From a virus: a stretch of 22,509 bases of DNA. Position 1 is the stretch's first letter, and the number at the start of each line of letters is the position of its first letter. Shown one piece after another: positions 15,606 through 22,509 of this stretch. Below the pieces are notes generated by a model that saw only the letters and a list, made by a program, of their open reading frames with translations, was not told where the DNA came from and made no database searches. The stretch is taken from IMG/VR virus record IMGVR_UViG_3300043397_000004, positions 1-22,509 of that record; one strand, written 5' to 3'. The position numbers and the translations under genes are program-made.

Positions 15606-16628
15606 TTAGATACCATCAATCGACAAACGCACACCAGCAAATGGGTCGCGCACTGACGATACCACACGCTTTTCAGCGTAGATGGTTACAAAGCCGGGCT
15701 TAGTTTGCTCAAACATTTGAATGGTCATCTGTTCTTCATCAGCAATGGTCAAAAAGCGATTCCAATTTGCCAAGTAGATTGGGAAATCACCAGACAAATA
15801 TGGGTTAGGAACCACAGGGAAACCAAAGATACGACCAACAGAAGCGCCGTCAGAATCGCCGACCTCTAAGAACAAAGGCAAGCCTTGTGTATCTTTCAGT
15901 TCACGCAAAGACAAAATCATTTCAGGGCGAATATGCCATGCCGTACCATCCAAAGACCAGTATTGGGCTGGAAGGGTAGAGGCCATTGAAACAATTGCAT
16001 CATAGTTAACGGGGTCACCATTCAATGGCACTGTTGCAATTTCATGCAAGCCATTGGTGATTGATGTGCCGCTTGTGCCGTATGAGCTGACTGCTCCCAC
16101 AGGGTAGCTATCAAGTCCGCGCAAACCGTTTGTTGCGCCAGTGGAAGTTGTAGAAGAACCGTCTTGGTCATTATTGATGACCATAGATTGGCCTTCCAAT
16201 TGAGCAAACTCAAGGGCTAAGTCTTCAACAATAGTTGACTCAAGAGCATTTACATCCGACAGAACCGCTGTACGGATTGGCAATTGAGCGGAGAGTACGC
16301 GAACAGGCAATTGCCAAATGGTCGTATCGACATCTGGAGAACCGCTGTTCGGAGTGAATGAGTAACCCCAAGGGTCGGTTGAATCTGCTGCGTTACCAGT
16401 CTTGGCAACCAGCATGAGGTCGGAGCCGTCGATAGGAATCTGACGAGAACCTTGACGTAATGGGTTTGCTTGACGCAAAGCGGCAAACGCATCGTCGAAT
16501 ACAACATTACCACCAACACCCGAACCAGAACCAGTGATTCCAGAGGCTTCTTTCAGGTCAATGGTGACTTTGCCACCTTCGGTAATGGCTTGCTTAATGC
16601 CGTTCAGGATTTTTTCGGTGATAGTCAT
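15606..16628 (-). CDS. second HK97-fold capsid paralogue lacking the delta domain
   Basis: This 340-aa protein is clearly homologous to the preceding major capsid protein. In the 38-residue block beginning LKEAS, about 23 positions are identical. TAVL/TAAL, the NNDQ..S motif, NGLRGL(D/N), the PAQYW/PQQYW segment, and the EKR...SVRDPFA C-terminus also match. Before LKEAS it has only about 24 residues instead of about 104, so the long scaffold arm is absent. The ATG at 16628 is chosen because GGAA lies 6 nt upstream and it falls after the terminator; the longer frame opens with TTG and reads through the terminator hairpin. It could be a vertex (penton) protein, an alternative shell subunit or an inactive duplicate. 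Capsid-fold homology is sure; the role is inferred. Confidence 0.9.
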   Translation of the reverse strand: MTITEKILNGIKQAITEGGKVTIDLKEASGITGSGSGVGGNVVFDDAFAALRQANPLRQGSRQIPIDGSDLMLVAKTGNAADSTDPWGYSFTPNSGSPDVDTTIWQLPVRVLSAQLPIRTAVLSDVNALESTIVEDLALEFAQLEGQSMVINNDQDGSSTTSTGATNGLRGLDSYPVGAVSSYGTSGTSITNGLHEIATVPLNGDPVNYDAIVSMASTLPAQYWSLDGTAWHIRPEMILSLRELKDTQGLPLFLEVGDSDGASVGRIFGFPVVPNPYLSGDFPIYLANWNRFLTIADEEQMTIQMFEQTKPGFVTIYAEKRVVSSVRDPFAGVRLSIDGI

Positions 16629-16647
16629 AGTTATTCCAATGAGAGTT

Positions 16648-16674
16648 AAAAAGATGGGAGCCGAAGCCCCCATC
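16648..16674 (-). terminator. intrinsic terminator after the major capsid gene
   Basis: On the minus strand GATGGGGGC (16674-16666) pairs with GCTCCCATC (16661-16653) across a TTCG tetraloop, giving a 9-bp stem with one G-T wobble, followed by TTTTT (16652-16648). This is a textbook Rho-independent terminator with an extra-stable UUCG loop. It lies 11 nt after the capsid stop and 19 nt before the start of the second capsid-like gene, inside an otherwise continuous same-strand gene cluster. Confidence 0.9.
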
Positions 16675-16685
16675 CAAGGCAACTA

Positions 16686-18029
16686 TCAGGTTGCAGTGCC
16701 AGTCGAGCGATAACGCACGATTGCGAACGGGTCGCGCACCGATGTAGCCAAACGCTTCTCACCGAAGAAGGTGATGTAGCCGGGGGCTGTTTGGTCGTAA
16801 CGACGCATGACCATGTTCAAACGGTCAATGATGGTGTGGCCGCGTGACCAGTCACCGAAGTACATTGGGTACAAGCTGGTTGTGCCAGCAGAGCCAGTTG
16901 TAGCTTGCGATGGGTTGTCCAAATACTTGTTAACCACAACGTCGAAGCCCAACAAGCGACCAACGATGCCGTTTGTTTCCAGAGGAGACATACGTTCGAA
17001 CACAGGAGTGCCGTTGCTGTCTGTCAGACCACGGATTTGAGCCAACAAAACAGGGCTGACGATGAACTTTGCAGATTCAGTCCAGTATTGTTGTGGCAAG
17101 GCGTAGATGAAGTTCACAACGTCTTTGTAGGTGATGTTTGCAGCACCGACAGTGTTCACGTTGGAAGTCAACTGGTCATAGGTAGCCAAGCTGTGCAAGC
17201 CGCTTGTAGAACCAGTACCGCTTGTGCCGAAGGCAGCAGTAGAAGTTGTACCACCAGCATAAGTTGCATTAGCACCAGCATATTGGTTCAAACCGCGCAG
17301 ACCGTTAGAGCCACCGTATGGCAAGCTGGTAGAGCCTTGGTCGTTGTTTTGAATCATTGACAGAGCTTCGGCTTGTGCGAATTCAGCCAACATATCGTCA
17401 ACCACGTTTGCTTCCAAACCGTCGATGTCGTCAAGAGCAGCAGTACGGATAGGGAACTGCACGTTCAAGTCTTGCAAAACCAATTGCCAGATTGAAGTGT
17501 TTTCAGTTGTTGCCGCGCCGTTGTTCTGGATTGCGTAGCCCCATGCAGCACCAGCATTGCCAGTCTTCACACGGAACTGATAGCTAGAACCATCAGTAGC
17601 CACAGTGCGAGACACGCCGCGCATTGGGTTAGCCAAACGCAGAGCAGCAAACACAGGGTCATAAGCAGTACGACCGCCTTTACCATCACCACCGCCTGTC
17701 AGAGCCGAGGCTTCTTTCAGGTACGCTTCCATTTGAGATTCATCTGCAAAAACTTGCAATTGCTTCTCAAGGGTGTTTTTGCCTTCGGCGATTGCTTTGA
17801 GCTGCTCTTTGACAGAACGGTTCACATCTTGGCGAACGCTCTTAGCTTTTTCTTTGTGAACTGCGGCAGCAGGAATAGCGGCAACTTTTGCTTCCAAAGA
17901 TGCAACCATTTCGCTAAACTCGGCTTTAACAGCTTCGATAGCAGCAGGGATTTGGGCTTCAACAGCCACGATGCTCTCAGCTTGTTTAGCTTCGATAGCA
18001 TCCAATTTGTCGATGATTTCTTTTGACAT
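16686..18029 (-). CDS. major capsid protein, HK97 fold, with delta scaffold domain
   Basis: This 447-aa protein is the principal shell subunit. Residues 1 to about 105 form a charged, Ala/Glu/Lys-rich, coiled-coil-prone segment (KLDAIEAKQAESIVAVEAQI, later KSVRQDVNRSVKEQLKAI) typical of the HK97 delta domain, which scaffolds assembly and is then removed. The mature part probably starts near LKEASALTGGGDGKGG (from about 104) and runs through the conserved FAALRLANPMRG, IWQLVLQDLNVQFPIRTA, NGLRGLNQY and EKRLATSVRDPFAIVRY blocks to the C-terminus. It lies 2 nt after the protease stop. An intrinsic terminator begins 11 nt after its stop codon, so it is probably the last gene on the most abundant transcripts. 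Confidence 0.95.
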   Translation of the reverse strand: MSKEIIDKLDAIEAKQAESIVAVEAQIPAAIEAVKAEFSEMVASLEAKVAAIPAAAVHKEKAKSVRQDVNRSVKEQLKAIAEGKNTLEKQLQVFADESQMEAYLKEASALTGGGDGKGGRTAYDPVFAALRLANPMRGVSRTVATDGSSYQFRVKTGNAGAAWGYAIQNNGAATTENTSIWQLVLQDLNVQFPIRTAALDDIDGLEANVVDDMLAEFAQAEALSMIQNNDQGSTSLPYGGSNGLRGLNQYAGANATYAGGTTSTAAFGTSGTGSTSGLHSLATYDQLTSNVNTVGAANITYKDVVNFIYALPQQYWTESAKFIVSPVLLAQIRGLTDSNGTPVFERMSPLETNGIVGRLLGFDVVVNKYLDNPSQATTGSAGTTSLYPMYFGDWSRGHTIIDRLNMVMRRYDQTAPGYITFFGEKRLATSVRDPFAIVRYRSTGTAT

Positions 18030-18031
18030 GA

Positions 18032-18835
18032 TTAACCTTTTAGGCGTTTGTCGAGGAGTTTAAGAAGTTCACGTTGCTCAAGAGCAGCGAGAATTTCCAC
18101 GTTGGTCGCTTCCGCATCAGAATCGCTCTGAGTCGTCGCATTTTCAGTTGGCTCTTGGGCAACATCACGCTGCTCAATCACTTTCTTGAAGGTAGATGCG
18201 GCAGCGACCGCATCTTTCTTGGATAGACCAGCATCACGCAGGGCTTGTTCCAAAACTTTCAGGTCAGCAGTGCCATCAGCTCGGAAATACTCCAGCTTTT
18301 GCACTTCTGCCATTGGATTGTTTGGGTACATCACAACCGACACTTCACGCAATCCACCTTTGGTGATTTGGAAGTAGCCGTCTTCGTATGGGTCATCGGA
18401 ACCGACGGTCATTGGAGTACCGTCTTCTTTTGTCCACTGATATTCTTCGGCGTATGCACCAACAGACACGCCACCAAACATATTTGGCGACTCGCTCATC
18501 ACTTGATACAAATCAGAACCTTGAGTGGTGTTTACATACAAACGACCGCAGGCTTTCATGCCAGTTTCATCAAACTCAAACGATGTCCACTCACCCACAG
18601 GAATGGAATCAGCATCATGGTTCACGAACATTGGGAGAGGACGGCCAGCTTTGCTGAACGCTTCTGCCCATTGCATAAACGCCTCGGGTTGATAGTTGAA
18701 CTTGCGGCCATCAGCGCCTTCGCGTGGCCCCCAAGTTGTGACAACGGCTTCAATATTGCCTGTTGGCTCTGCGTTGTCTGTTTTTTCGAGTACCAGTTTG
18801 GCCTCGCACACCATCATCAAATTCTTTTGCGTCAT
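18032..18835 (-). CDS. prohead maturation protease, HK97 family (U35/S78)
   Basis: This serine protease is packed inside the prohead and removes capsid scaffold (delta) domains before DNA packaging. The 267-aa protein has the family pattern: a His motif FVNHDADSIPVGEW with candidate catalytic H73, a Ser motif FGGVSVGAY with candidate S124, and the conserved LREVSVVMYPNNPMAEV segment (about 162-178). The tail from about residue 190 is charged and probably a self-cleaved, capsid-binding region. The ATG at 18835 has GAGG 6 nt upstream. It lies directly before the capsid gene, as in HK97. Its natural substrate is the first capsid protein, which has a delta domain; the downstream paralogue largely lacks one. 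Confidence 0.93.
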   Translation of the reverse strand: MTQKNLMMVCEAKLVLEKTDNAEPTGNIEAVVTTWGPREGADGRKFNYQPEAFMQWAEAFSKAGRPLPMFVNHDADSIPVGEWTSFEFDETGMKACGRLYVNTTQGSDLYQVMSESPNMFGGVSVGAYAEEYQWTKEDGTPMTVGSDDPYEDGYFQITKGGLREVSVVMYPNNPMAEVQKLEYFRADGTADLKVLEQALRDAGLSKKDAVAAASTFKKVIEQRDVAQEPTENATTQSDSDAEATNVEILAALEQRELLKLLDKRLKG

Positions 18836-18968
18836 GGATTACCTCATCGACTTTGGATAAATCAATGTCGTGTATTATTTTTGGTGGTCTGCCGCGCTTT
18901 GGGGACGGCGGAACAGTTGGCCTATTTGCTACCAACGATGCTACCATAATCTTAAAAATCAACGACAT
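18750..18968 (-). CDS. small AT-hook-like ORF between portal and protease (uncertain)
   Basis: This 72-aa ORF begins with ATG immediately after the portal stop (TAAATG) and overlaps the protease gene by 86 bp in another frame. I do not recognise a family. Its first 45 or so residues fill the 133-bp portal-protease gap and include a basic AT-hook-like KRGRPPK followed by DIDLSKVDEVIHD. That is reminiscent of the GRPKK...AIDEL tail of the small terminase in this window. No strong ribosome site precedes it, so expression would depend on coupling to portal translation. It could be a real DNA-binding peptide, a decayed remnant of a DNA-binding gene, or chance. The second half may only mirror protease coding sequence. 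Confidence 0.4.
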   Translation of the reverse strand: MSLIFKIMVASLVANRPTVPPSPKRGRPPKIIHDIDLSKVDEVIHDAKEFDDGVRGQTGTRKNRQRRANRQY

Positions 18969-20366
18969 TTATTTGCCGATGTTCATTTTGCTCTTTTGGT
19001 TGCCGCCACCGCCACCAGTATCTTGAGGGCTTGAGCCTGCAATTGGGTCGGTTGGTTTTGTGTCTTGCTTTAACTCATTACCGCCTTCCATTTGAGCCTT
19101 GCCCAAATATTCACGCGCTTCGTTTGGAGTCAAGATGCCAGCGTCAACACCAGCTTTCACATAATTCATTTGATCGAGTGGAGCGCCCTTCAAGAAGTTC
19201 GCGGTATCGAATTGAATGCTCAGTGATGGGTAGCCATTAAACAATTGCTGTTTCAATTTGTCCTGCACGTTCACGATGGTTGGGTACATCGTTGATTTAT
19301 AGAACTCATCGAGCAATGTCTGAGTGTTGTTGTACTTTTGGTCTTGAATGCCAATCATTGCAGGAGGCACACCAAACAAACCACAAATACGCTTCATGGT
19401 CTGAATCTTCAATTCAGCAGCTTGGGTGTCTTGCAAAGTAAGGATGTCCAAAGGCGTGTATTTCATGCCTTGGTCGAGCAACATACCTTGGCCGGGCTTT
19501 GACTCATCAGTGCGCTGGCTACCAGTCATACTTGACCAAGCCTCTTTCAGACGCGAAGCCAGTTCTTTGTACTTTCCATCAGGGATGACCTGCTCAGTCG
19601 TGAACATACCAGTTGGCTTTGCGCCATTTAGCATGATGAAGTTGGCGTAAACATCAATATCTTGGTCGAGCGTCACCAATTCAGCAGCCAAGATACCTTT
19701 GTTGAAACCAGCCGAACCTTGCCATGCGGCCTCTTTAACGTGCATCACTTGATGGGCCATCAAAGGCTCATCTTTGCTAAAACCGTATGAAGGGGTAGAC
19801 AAACGGTATGAAGGATAACGAGCAGGGTTGATAGTTACGGCAATCAACGTCGAATCCAAAACATACATCTCCATTGGAGTCTGCGATGGGTTCTTTTGGT
19901 CTTCGCGCCACCAGAGGGTAAACGCCTCGCCAGACAATTCCAACCACATGAGCCACTGATACCAAAACTCATATTTTGATTGGAAGTTGTTTGGGTTATT
20001 CAGGAGCTTTGCAACTTGCTTGGCTTTATTCTTATCCCGAACGCCAACAGACTTGTCTTTCACAGCGTCGAGATATGAGCCATCCTCTTGCTCTGACATT
20101 ACCTTGATTGGCAACTGAGCCAATGCACGAGCCTTTGCACCAACGCAAGCCATGACTGTGCTGTTGCGCGTCAACAAGCTCATGTCGATGACGCGACCAG
20201 CAGTATTCGTGCTGGAAGTCGTTACATACAAGACTTGAGTATTGACTGTGGGGCGCGTATTGCTACCCGAATAAACAATGTTGTTACCTAGAGCCGTTTG
20301 GCCGAAAAGGTTGTTGCTTTCGTCCGATTGCGTGGACTTACGTTTGAAAATGTCAAGAATAGCCAT
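18969..20366 (-). CDS. portal protein, HK97 family
   Basis: The dodecameric portal forms the DNA channel at one capsid vertex, docks the terminase and nucleates head assembly. The 465-aa product has the HK97-portal pattern: N-terminal MAILDIFKRK, the conserved block STVMACVGAKARALAQLPIK, and a later RICGLFGVPPAMIG segment followed by NTQTLLDEFYKSTMYP. The C-terminus is low-complexity (GSSPQDTGGGGGNQ). The ATG at 20366 is chosen because AGGAG lies 5 nt upstream; the longer frame begins with a GTG at 20396 without a better ribosome site. It follows the large terminase, the standard order. Its TAA stop directly abuts the ATG of a small ORF. Confidence 0.96.
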   Translation of the reverse strand: MAILDIFKRKSTQSDESNNLFGQTALGNNIVYSGSNTRPTVNTQVLYVTTSSTNTAGRVIDMSLLTRNSTVMACVGAKARALAQLPIKVMSEQEDGSYLDAVKDKSVGVRDKNKAKQVAKLLNNPNNFQSKYEFWYQWLMWLELSGEAFTLWWREDQKNPSQTPMEMYVLDSTLIAVTINPARYPSYRLSTPSYGFSKDEPLMAHQVMHVKEAAWQGSAGFNKGILAAELVTLDQDIDVYANFIMLNGAKPTGMFTTEQVIPDGKYKELASRLKEAWSSMTGSQRTDESKPGQGMLLDQGMKYTPLDILTLQDTQAAELKIQTMKRICGLFGVPPAMIGIQDQKYNNTQTLLDEFYKSTMYPTIVNVQDKLKQQLFNGYPSLSIQFDTANFLKGAPLDQMNYVKAGVDAGILTPNEAREYLGKAQMEGGNELKQDTKPTDPIAGSSPQDTGGGGGNQKSKMNIGK

Positions 20367-20396
20367 ATCGACTCCTAGTTTCCGTGATGTTATCAC

Positions 20397-22070
20397 TCAA
20401 AATAATCGTAGTCCATAGGAGTCTGAAACGAATACGTTATCCAAATGGCAGTGCAAAGCCATAATCATTGCGATTATTCCGTCAACCTTGGCGGACGGGT
20501 CGGCTTCGTTTTTTCTCACTTTTACGTTGCCGTTTACGTCCGTATAGACCTCGCAGTTGCCCAATTGCCATCCCACAAACGGATTTCCGTCATGTTTTAT
20601 AGCCTTCTTGAGAATTAACTGCTCTGCCGTTTTCGACGGGTTGGATAGCACTGCCATACCTTGTCCAACCTTTTTGACTGGAAGGCCATAGGAAAACAGG
20701 TTGGCAACCAAAGCAGCAGCGTTGTAAGGGTCATAACCAATTTCTTTGACTTCATATATCTCAGCCTCTTGTCGAATATAGGATTCAATCTCATTCAAGT
20801 CTGTCACGTTTCCGGGCGTTAGATGCAAGATGCCAGATGCAACAGCCTGACTGAAAATTGACTTGTAATGGTTCGGAATCAGCTCAATCGACTCCTCTGG
20901 CAAGAAGAATTTGAACTTAGCGTACAGGTCTTCCTCGTCATATCGGTGAAGCGTCACCACGGCATTCAAATCTCGACTGTGAGCCAAGTCAAATCCAATG
21001 AATGTGGCCTCTGGCTTATCAACAGGCATTTCAGCCACGGACTCATCCCAATATCGACGGTCAACCCATGCGGCATTAGAGCTGACATAGATATTGAGCT
21101 GTTTACACAAGAATTCATTAAGCGACGCAGGTTTGCTCTTAGCCTCATCCGCCATGTGTTGAATGGCCTCGGTTGTGACCGACACGCCAAGCATAGGGTT
21201 AGCCTTACCCCACACAGCAGGGTCAGACCACTCATCGCCGGGGTCTACGGAATACAGCAGGCCAAACCAACGGAATGAATCTTCCGCCGCTCCGCGCAGC
21301 ACAGCCCGAAAATGGTTCAAGTCCTCATAGAATTTTGTCTCTTTGGTGAAGCTGGCGGTCGTCAGGTACATCCTTAAAGGATTCTTACGAGCAGCCATAC
21401 CTGAGTGCAACACTTCGATTGAGCCGCGCTCGGTAATCTGAGCTGCTTCGTCAATCATCGCGCACGATGGGTTCTTACCGTCACCAGTCTTACGGTTTTC
21501 ACGCGACAGAGCGCGGTAGGTAGATGTGGAATCACCAGCCTTTTTCAGCTCACCTCGAAACGGAATGAATCGGCTTTGCAACTCAGGAACCATACTTTCC
21601 ATGATGGCCTTGGATGAGTCAAAGCAGATTGACGCCTGTTCACGGTTTGTCGCCAAGGTGAACACTTCGGGGCCAGCCTCGCCAAACAGCAGCTCGTACA
21701 AAGCAATGATGGATGCAAGGGTTGTCTTGCCAGACTTTCGAGGCACGAACAAGATAACGTCTGTCACCCATCGAATGCTATGGTCTTTCTTGTTTCGGAA
21801 ACCATACACAGCCGCAAGGAATAGAACCTGAAATCCCTCAAGCTCAATCGACTTGCCTGCGTCCGGCCCTTTTACATGGCGACAGAACTTAGCAAATTTT
21901 AGGATGTGTTCAGCTTTGGCGGGGACGAACTCGTATGGCGCATCTTTGCGCTCAACCATGTCCAAGAATCGCTGGCAAGCAATTTTTACATCCTCACACG
22001 CAATCTTATCGCCACGAACAATGGCAGTTGCGTACTTGAATGCAGGCTCAAGCAGTGTTGAATAGCTCAT
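20397..22070 (-). CDS. terL: terminase large subunit (ATPase/nuclease)
   Basis: This is the packaging motor: it cuts concatemeric DNA and pumps it through the portal using ATP. The 557-aa length is usual for the Terminase_1/HK97-type family. The N-terminal ATPase shows Walker A PRKSGKTT (about residues 110-117), Walker B CAMIDEAA (203-210, with D207 and E208) and a coupling motif MYLTTAS (about 234-240). The C-terminal RNase H-like nuclease starts at FIGFDLAHSRD with D361 as the first metal ligand; GYDPYNAAA and the aspartate in KVDGIIAMIMAL are candidates for the others. It overlaps the small terminase and ends just before the portal gene. All motor and nuclease motifs look intact. Confidence 0.97.
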   Translation of the reverse strand: MSYSTLLEPAFKYATAIVRGDKIACEDVKIACQRFLDMVERKDAPYEFVPAKAEHILKFAKFCRHVKGPDAGKSIELEGFQVLFLAAVYGFRNKKDHSIRWVTDVILFVPRKSGKTTLASIIALYELLFGEAGPEVFTLATNREQASICFDSSKAIMESMVPELQSRFIPFRGELKKAGDSTSTYRALSRENRKTGDGKNPSCAMIDEAAQITERGSIEVLHSGMAARKNPLRMYLTTASFTKETKFYEDLNHFRAVLRGAAEDSFRWFGLLYSVDPGDEWSDPAVWGKANPMLGVSVTTEAIQHMADEAKSKPASLNEFLCKQLNIYVSSNAAWVDRRYWDESVAEMPVDKPEATFIGFDLAHSRDLNAVVTLHRYDEEDLYAKFKFFLPEESIELIPNHYKSIFSQAVASGILHLTPGNVTDLNEIESYIRQEAEIYEVKEIGYDPYNAAALVANLFSYGLPVKKVGQGMAVLSNPSKTAEQLILKKAIKHDGNPFVGWQLGNCEVYTDVNGNVKVRKNEADPSAKVDGIIAMIMALHCHLDNVFVSDSYGLRLF

Positions 22071-22419
22071 CTATGGCAGTAGGTGTGGATGTCTTCTTGG
22101 GCCGACCACGGGCCACAAGCGCAAGCTCGGCCAGAATCTTCACAGCTTTGTCGAGACATTCGGTTCTTATCTTGTAATAGGGAGAAGTGGCAGGGCCGGA
22201 GTTGTAATGCTCAATCATTCCTTGGGTCTGGATGATTCTTTGAGCATCAATCAAACTTTGCATAGTCATCACCAACATACCAACCAATGTTTCATCACTC
22301 GCAGTCAGAGCGCCTGTGGAGCTTTCCACTTCGCTACGAATTTGAGTCTCAAATGCAATCGCATCCCATGTATCTGGTTCGCGAATGTAATTGATGATGT
22401 GTTTGGGTGCTTTTTTCAT
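22048..22419 (-). CDS. terS: terminase small subunit (P27-like)
   Basis: This is probably the DNA-recognition subunit of the packaging motor: it binds the packaging site and loads the large subunit. The call rests on size (123 aa), the helical pattern, its place directly before the large terminase, and a resemblance to P27-type small terminases (helical N-terminal part, then a conserved segment around YYKIRTECLDKAVKILAEL). The C-terminus carries a basic AT-hook-like ARGRPKK followed by AIDELF. The ATG at 22419 is chosen because AGGGA sits 7 nt upstream; the longer reading frame opens only with TTG at 22443. The 3' end overlaps the large terminase by 23 bp, so the two are translationally coupled. 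Family assignment is by eye and moderately sure; the role is surer than the family. Confidence 0.8.
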   Translation of the reverse strand: MKKAPKHIINYIREPDTWDAIAFETQIRSEVESSTGALTASDETLVGMLVMTMQSLIDAQRIIQTQGMIEHYNSGPATSPYYKIRTECLDKAVKILAELALVARGRPKKTSTPTAIDELFNTA

Positions 22420-22509
22420 TGGGATTTCCCTAAATGCTGTCAAGTAGTATACCTTACTCCCCCCTCTGACTTACTATCTCTACGAAATTACCCCCGCGCC
22501 TGCTCCGCA
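22420..22509 (-). other. region upstream of terminase, unresolved
   Basis: These 90 bp before the small terminase hold two runs of G on the minus strand (5 and 6 bases) in a GC-richer stretch than the flanking genes, a -10-like TATACT near 22451-22446, and the ribosome site. A TTGACA box at 22443 lies too close to the start to drive it. A packaging site (cos/pac) often lies here, but no defining motif is visible. Confidence 0.3.

Noticed and set aside
16629-16682. Longer start for the second capsid gene
   Set aside because: It opens with TTG and would put coding sequence across the terminator hairpin; the ATG at 16628 has a ribosome site.
16905-17360. Plus-strand ORF of 151 aa
   Set aside because: Antisense to the conserved capsid C-terminal half; a codon-bias by-product.
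18245-18949. Plus-strand ORF of 234 aa
   Set aside because: Antisense to the prohead protease with its motifs intact; composition is not protein-like and no ribosome site is seen.
22438-22443. TTGACA as a -35 box of a terminase promoter
   Set aside because: No -10 box at 16-18 nt; the position falls in the ribosome site and start codon.

Overview
The window is the morphogenesis block of a tailed double-stranded DNA phage or prophage with a long non-contractile tail (siphovirus). It has an HK97-type head, a lambda-type tail and a Gram-negative style tail tip. The host cannot be named from this DNA; the tail-tip architecture and the collagen-like fibre suggest a Gram-negative, possibly aquatic, bacterium, as inference only. 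No integrase, repressor, lysis, replication, tRNA or CRISPR feature is present, so lytic or temperate lifestyle cannot be decided. All genes lie on the minus strand and are read from right to left. No gene-free stretch exceeds 300 bases; the largest gaps are about 90 bp (22420-22509 and 3241-3328). || Head module (22.4 to 14.2 kb, in transcription order): small terminase, large terminase, HK97 portal, a small AT-hook-like ORF, prohead protease, and a major capsid protein with an N-terminal scaffold (delta) domain. A strong intrinsic terminator follows, then a second, shorter capsid-fold paralogue without the delta domain, then the head-tail connector, the stopper and a probable tail terminator. 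|| Tail module (14.1 to 4.7 kb): tail tube protein, a small unknown ORF, tail assembly chaperones G and G-T joined by a canonical -1 frameshift heptamer (A AAA AAC), an HK97 gp10-like protein at an atypical position, a 790-aa tape measure, two tail-tip proteins, a GNAT-like protein and a 1107-aa central tip/host-recognition protein. || Fibre and decoration module (4.65 kb to the left edge): two short fibre-type proteins, a small tail-associated protein, a cupin, a BppU-like beta protein, a proline-free collagen-like fibre ending in an S74 chaperone, a SAM methyltransferase and a glycosyltransferase cut by the left edge. || The most interesting signals are the tandem capsid paralogues split by a terminator (a possible stoichiometric device, perhaps a hexon/penton split), the G/G-T frameshift cassette, and the collagen-like fibre next to glycosyltransferase and methyltransferase genes, which suggests a glycosylated, methyl-capped fibre.
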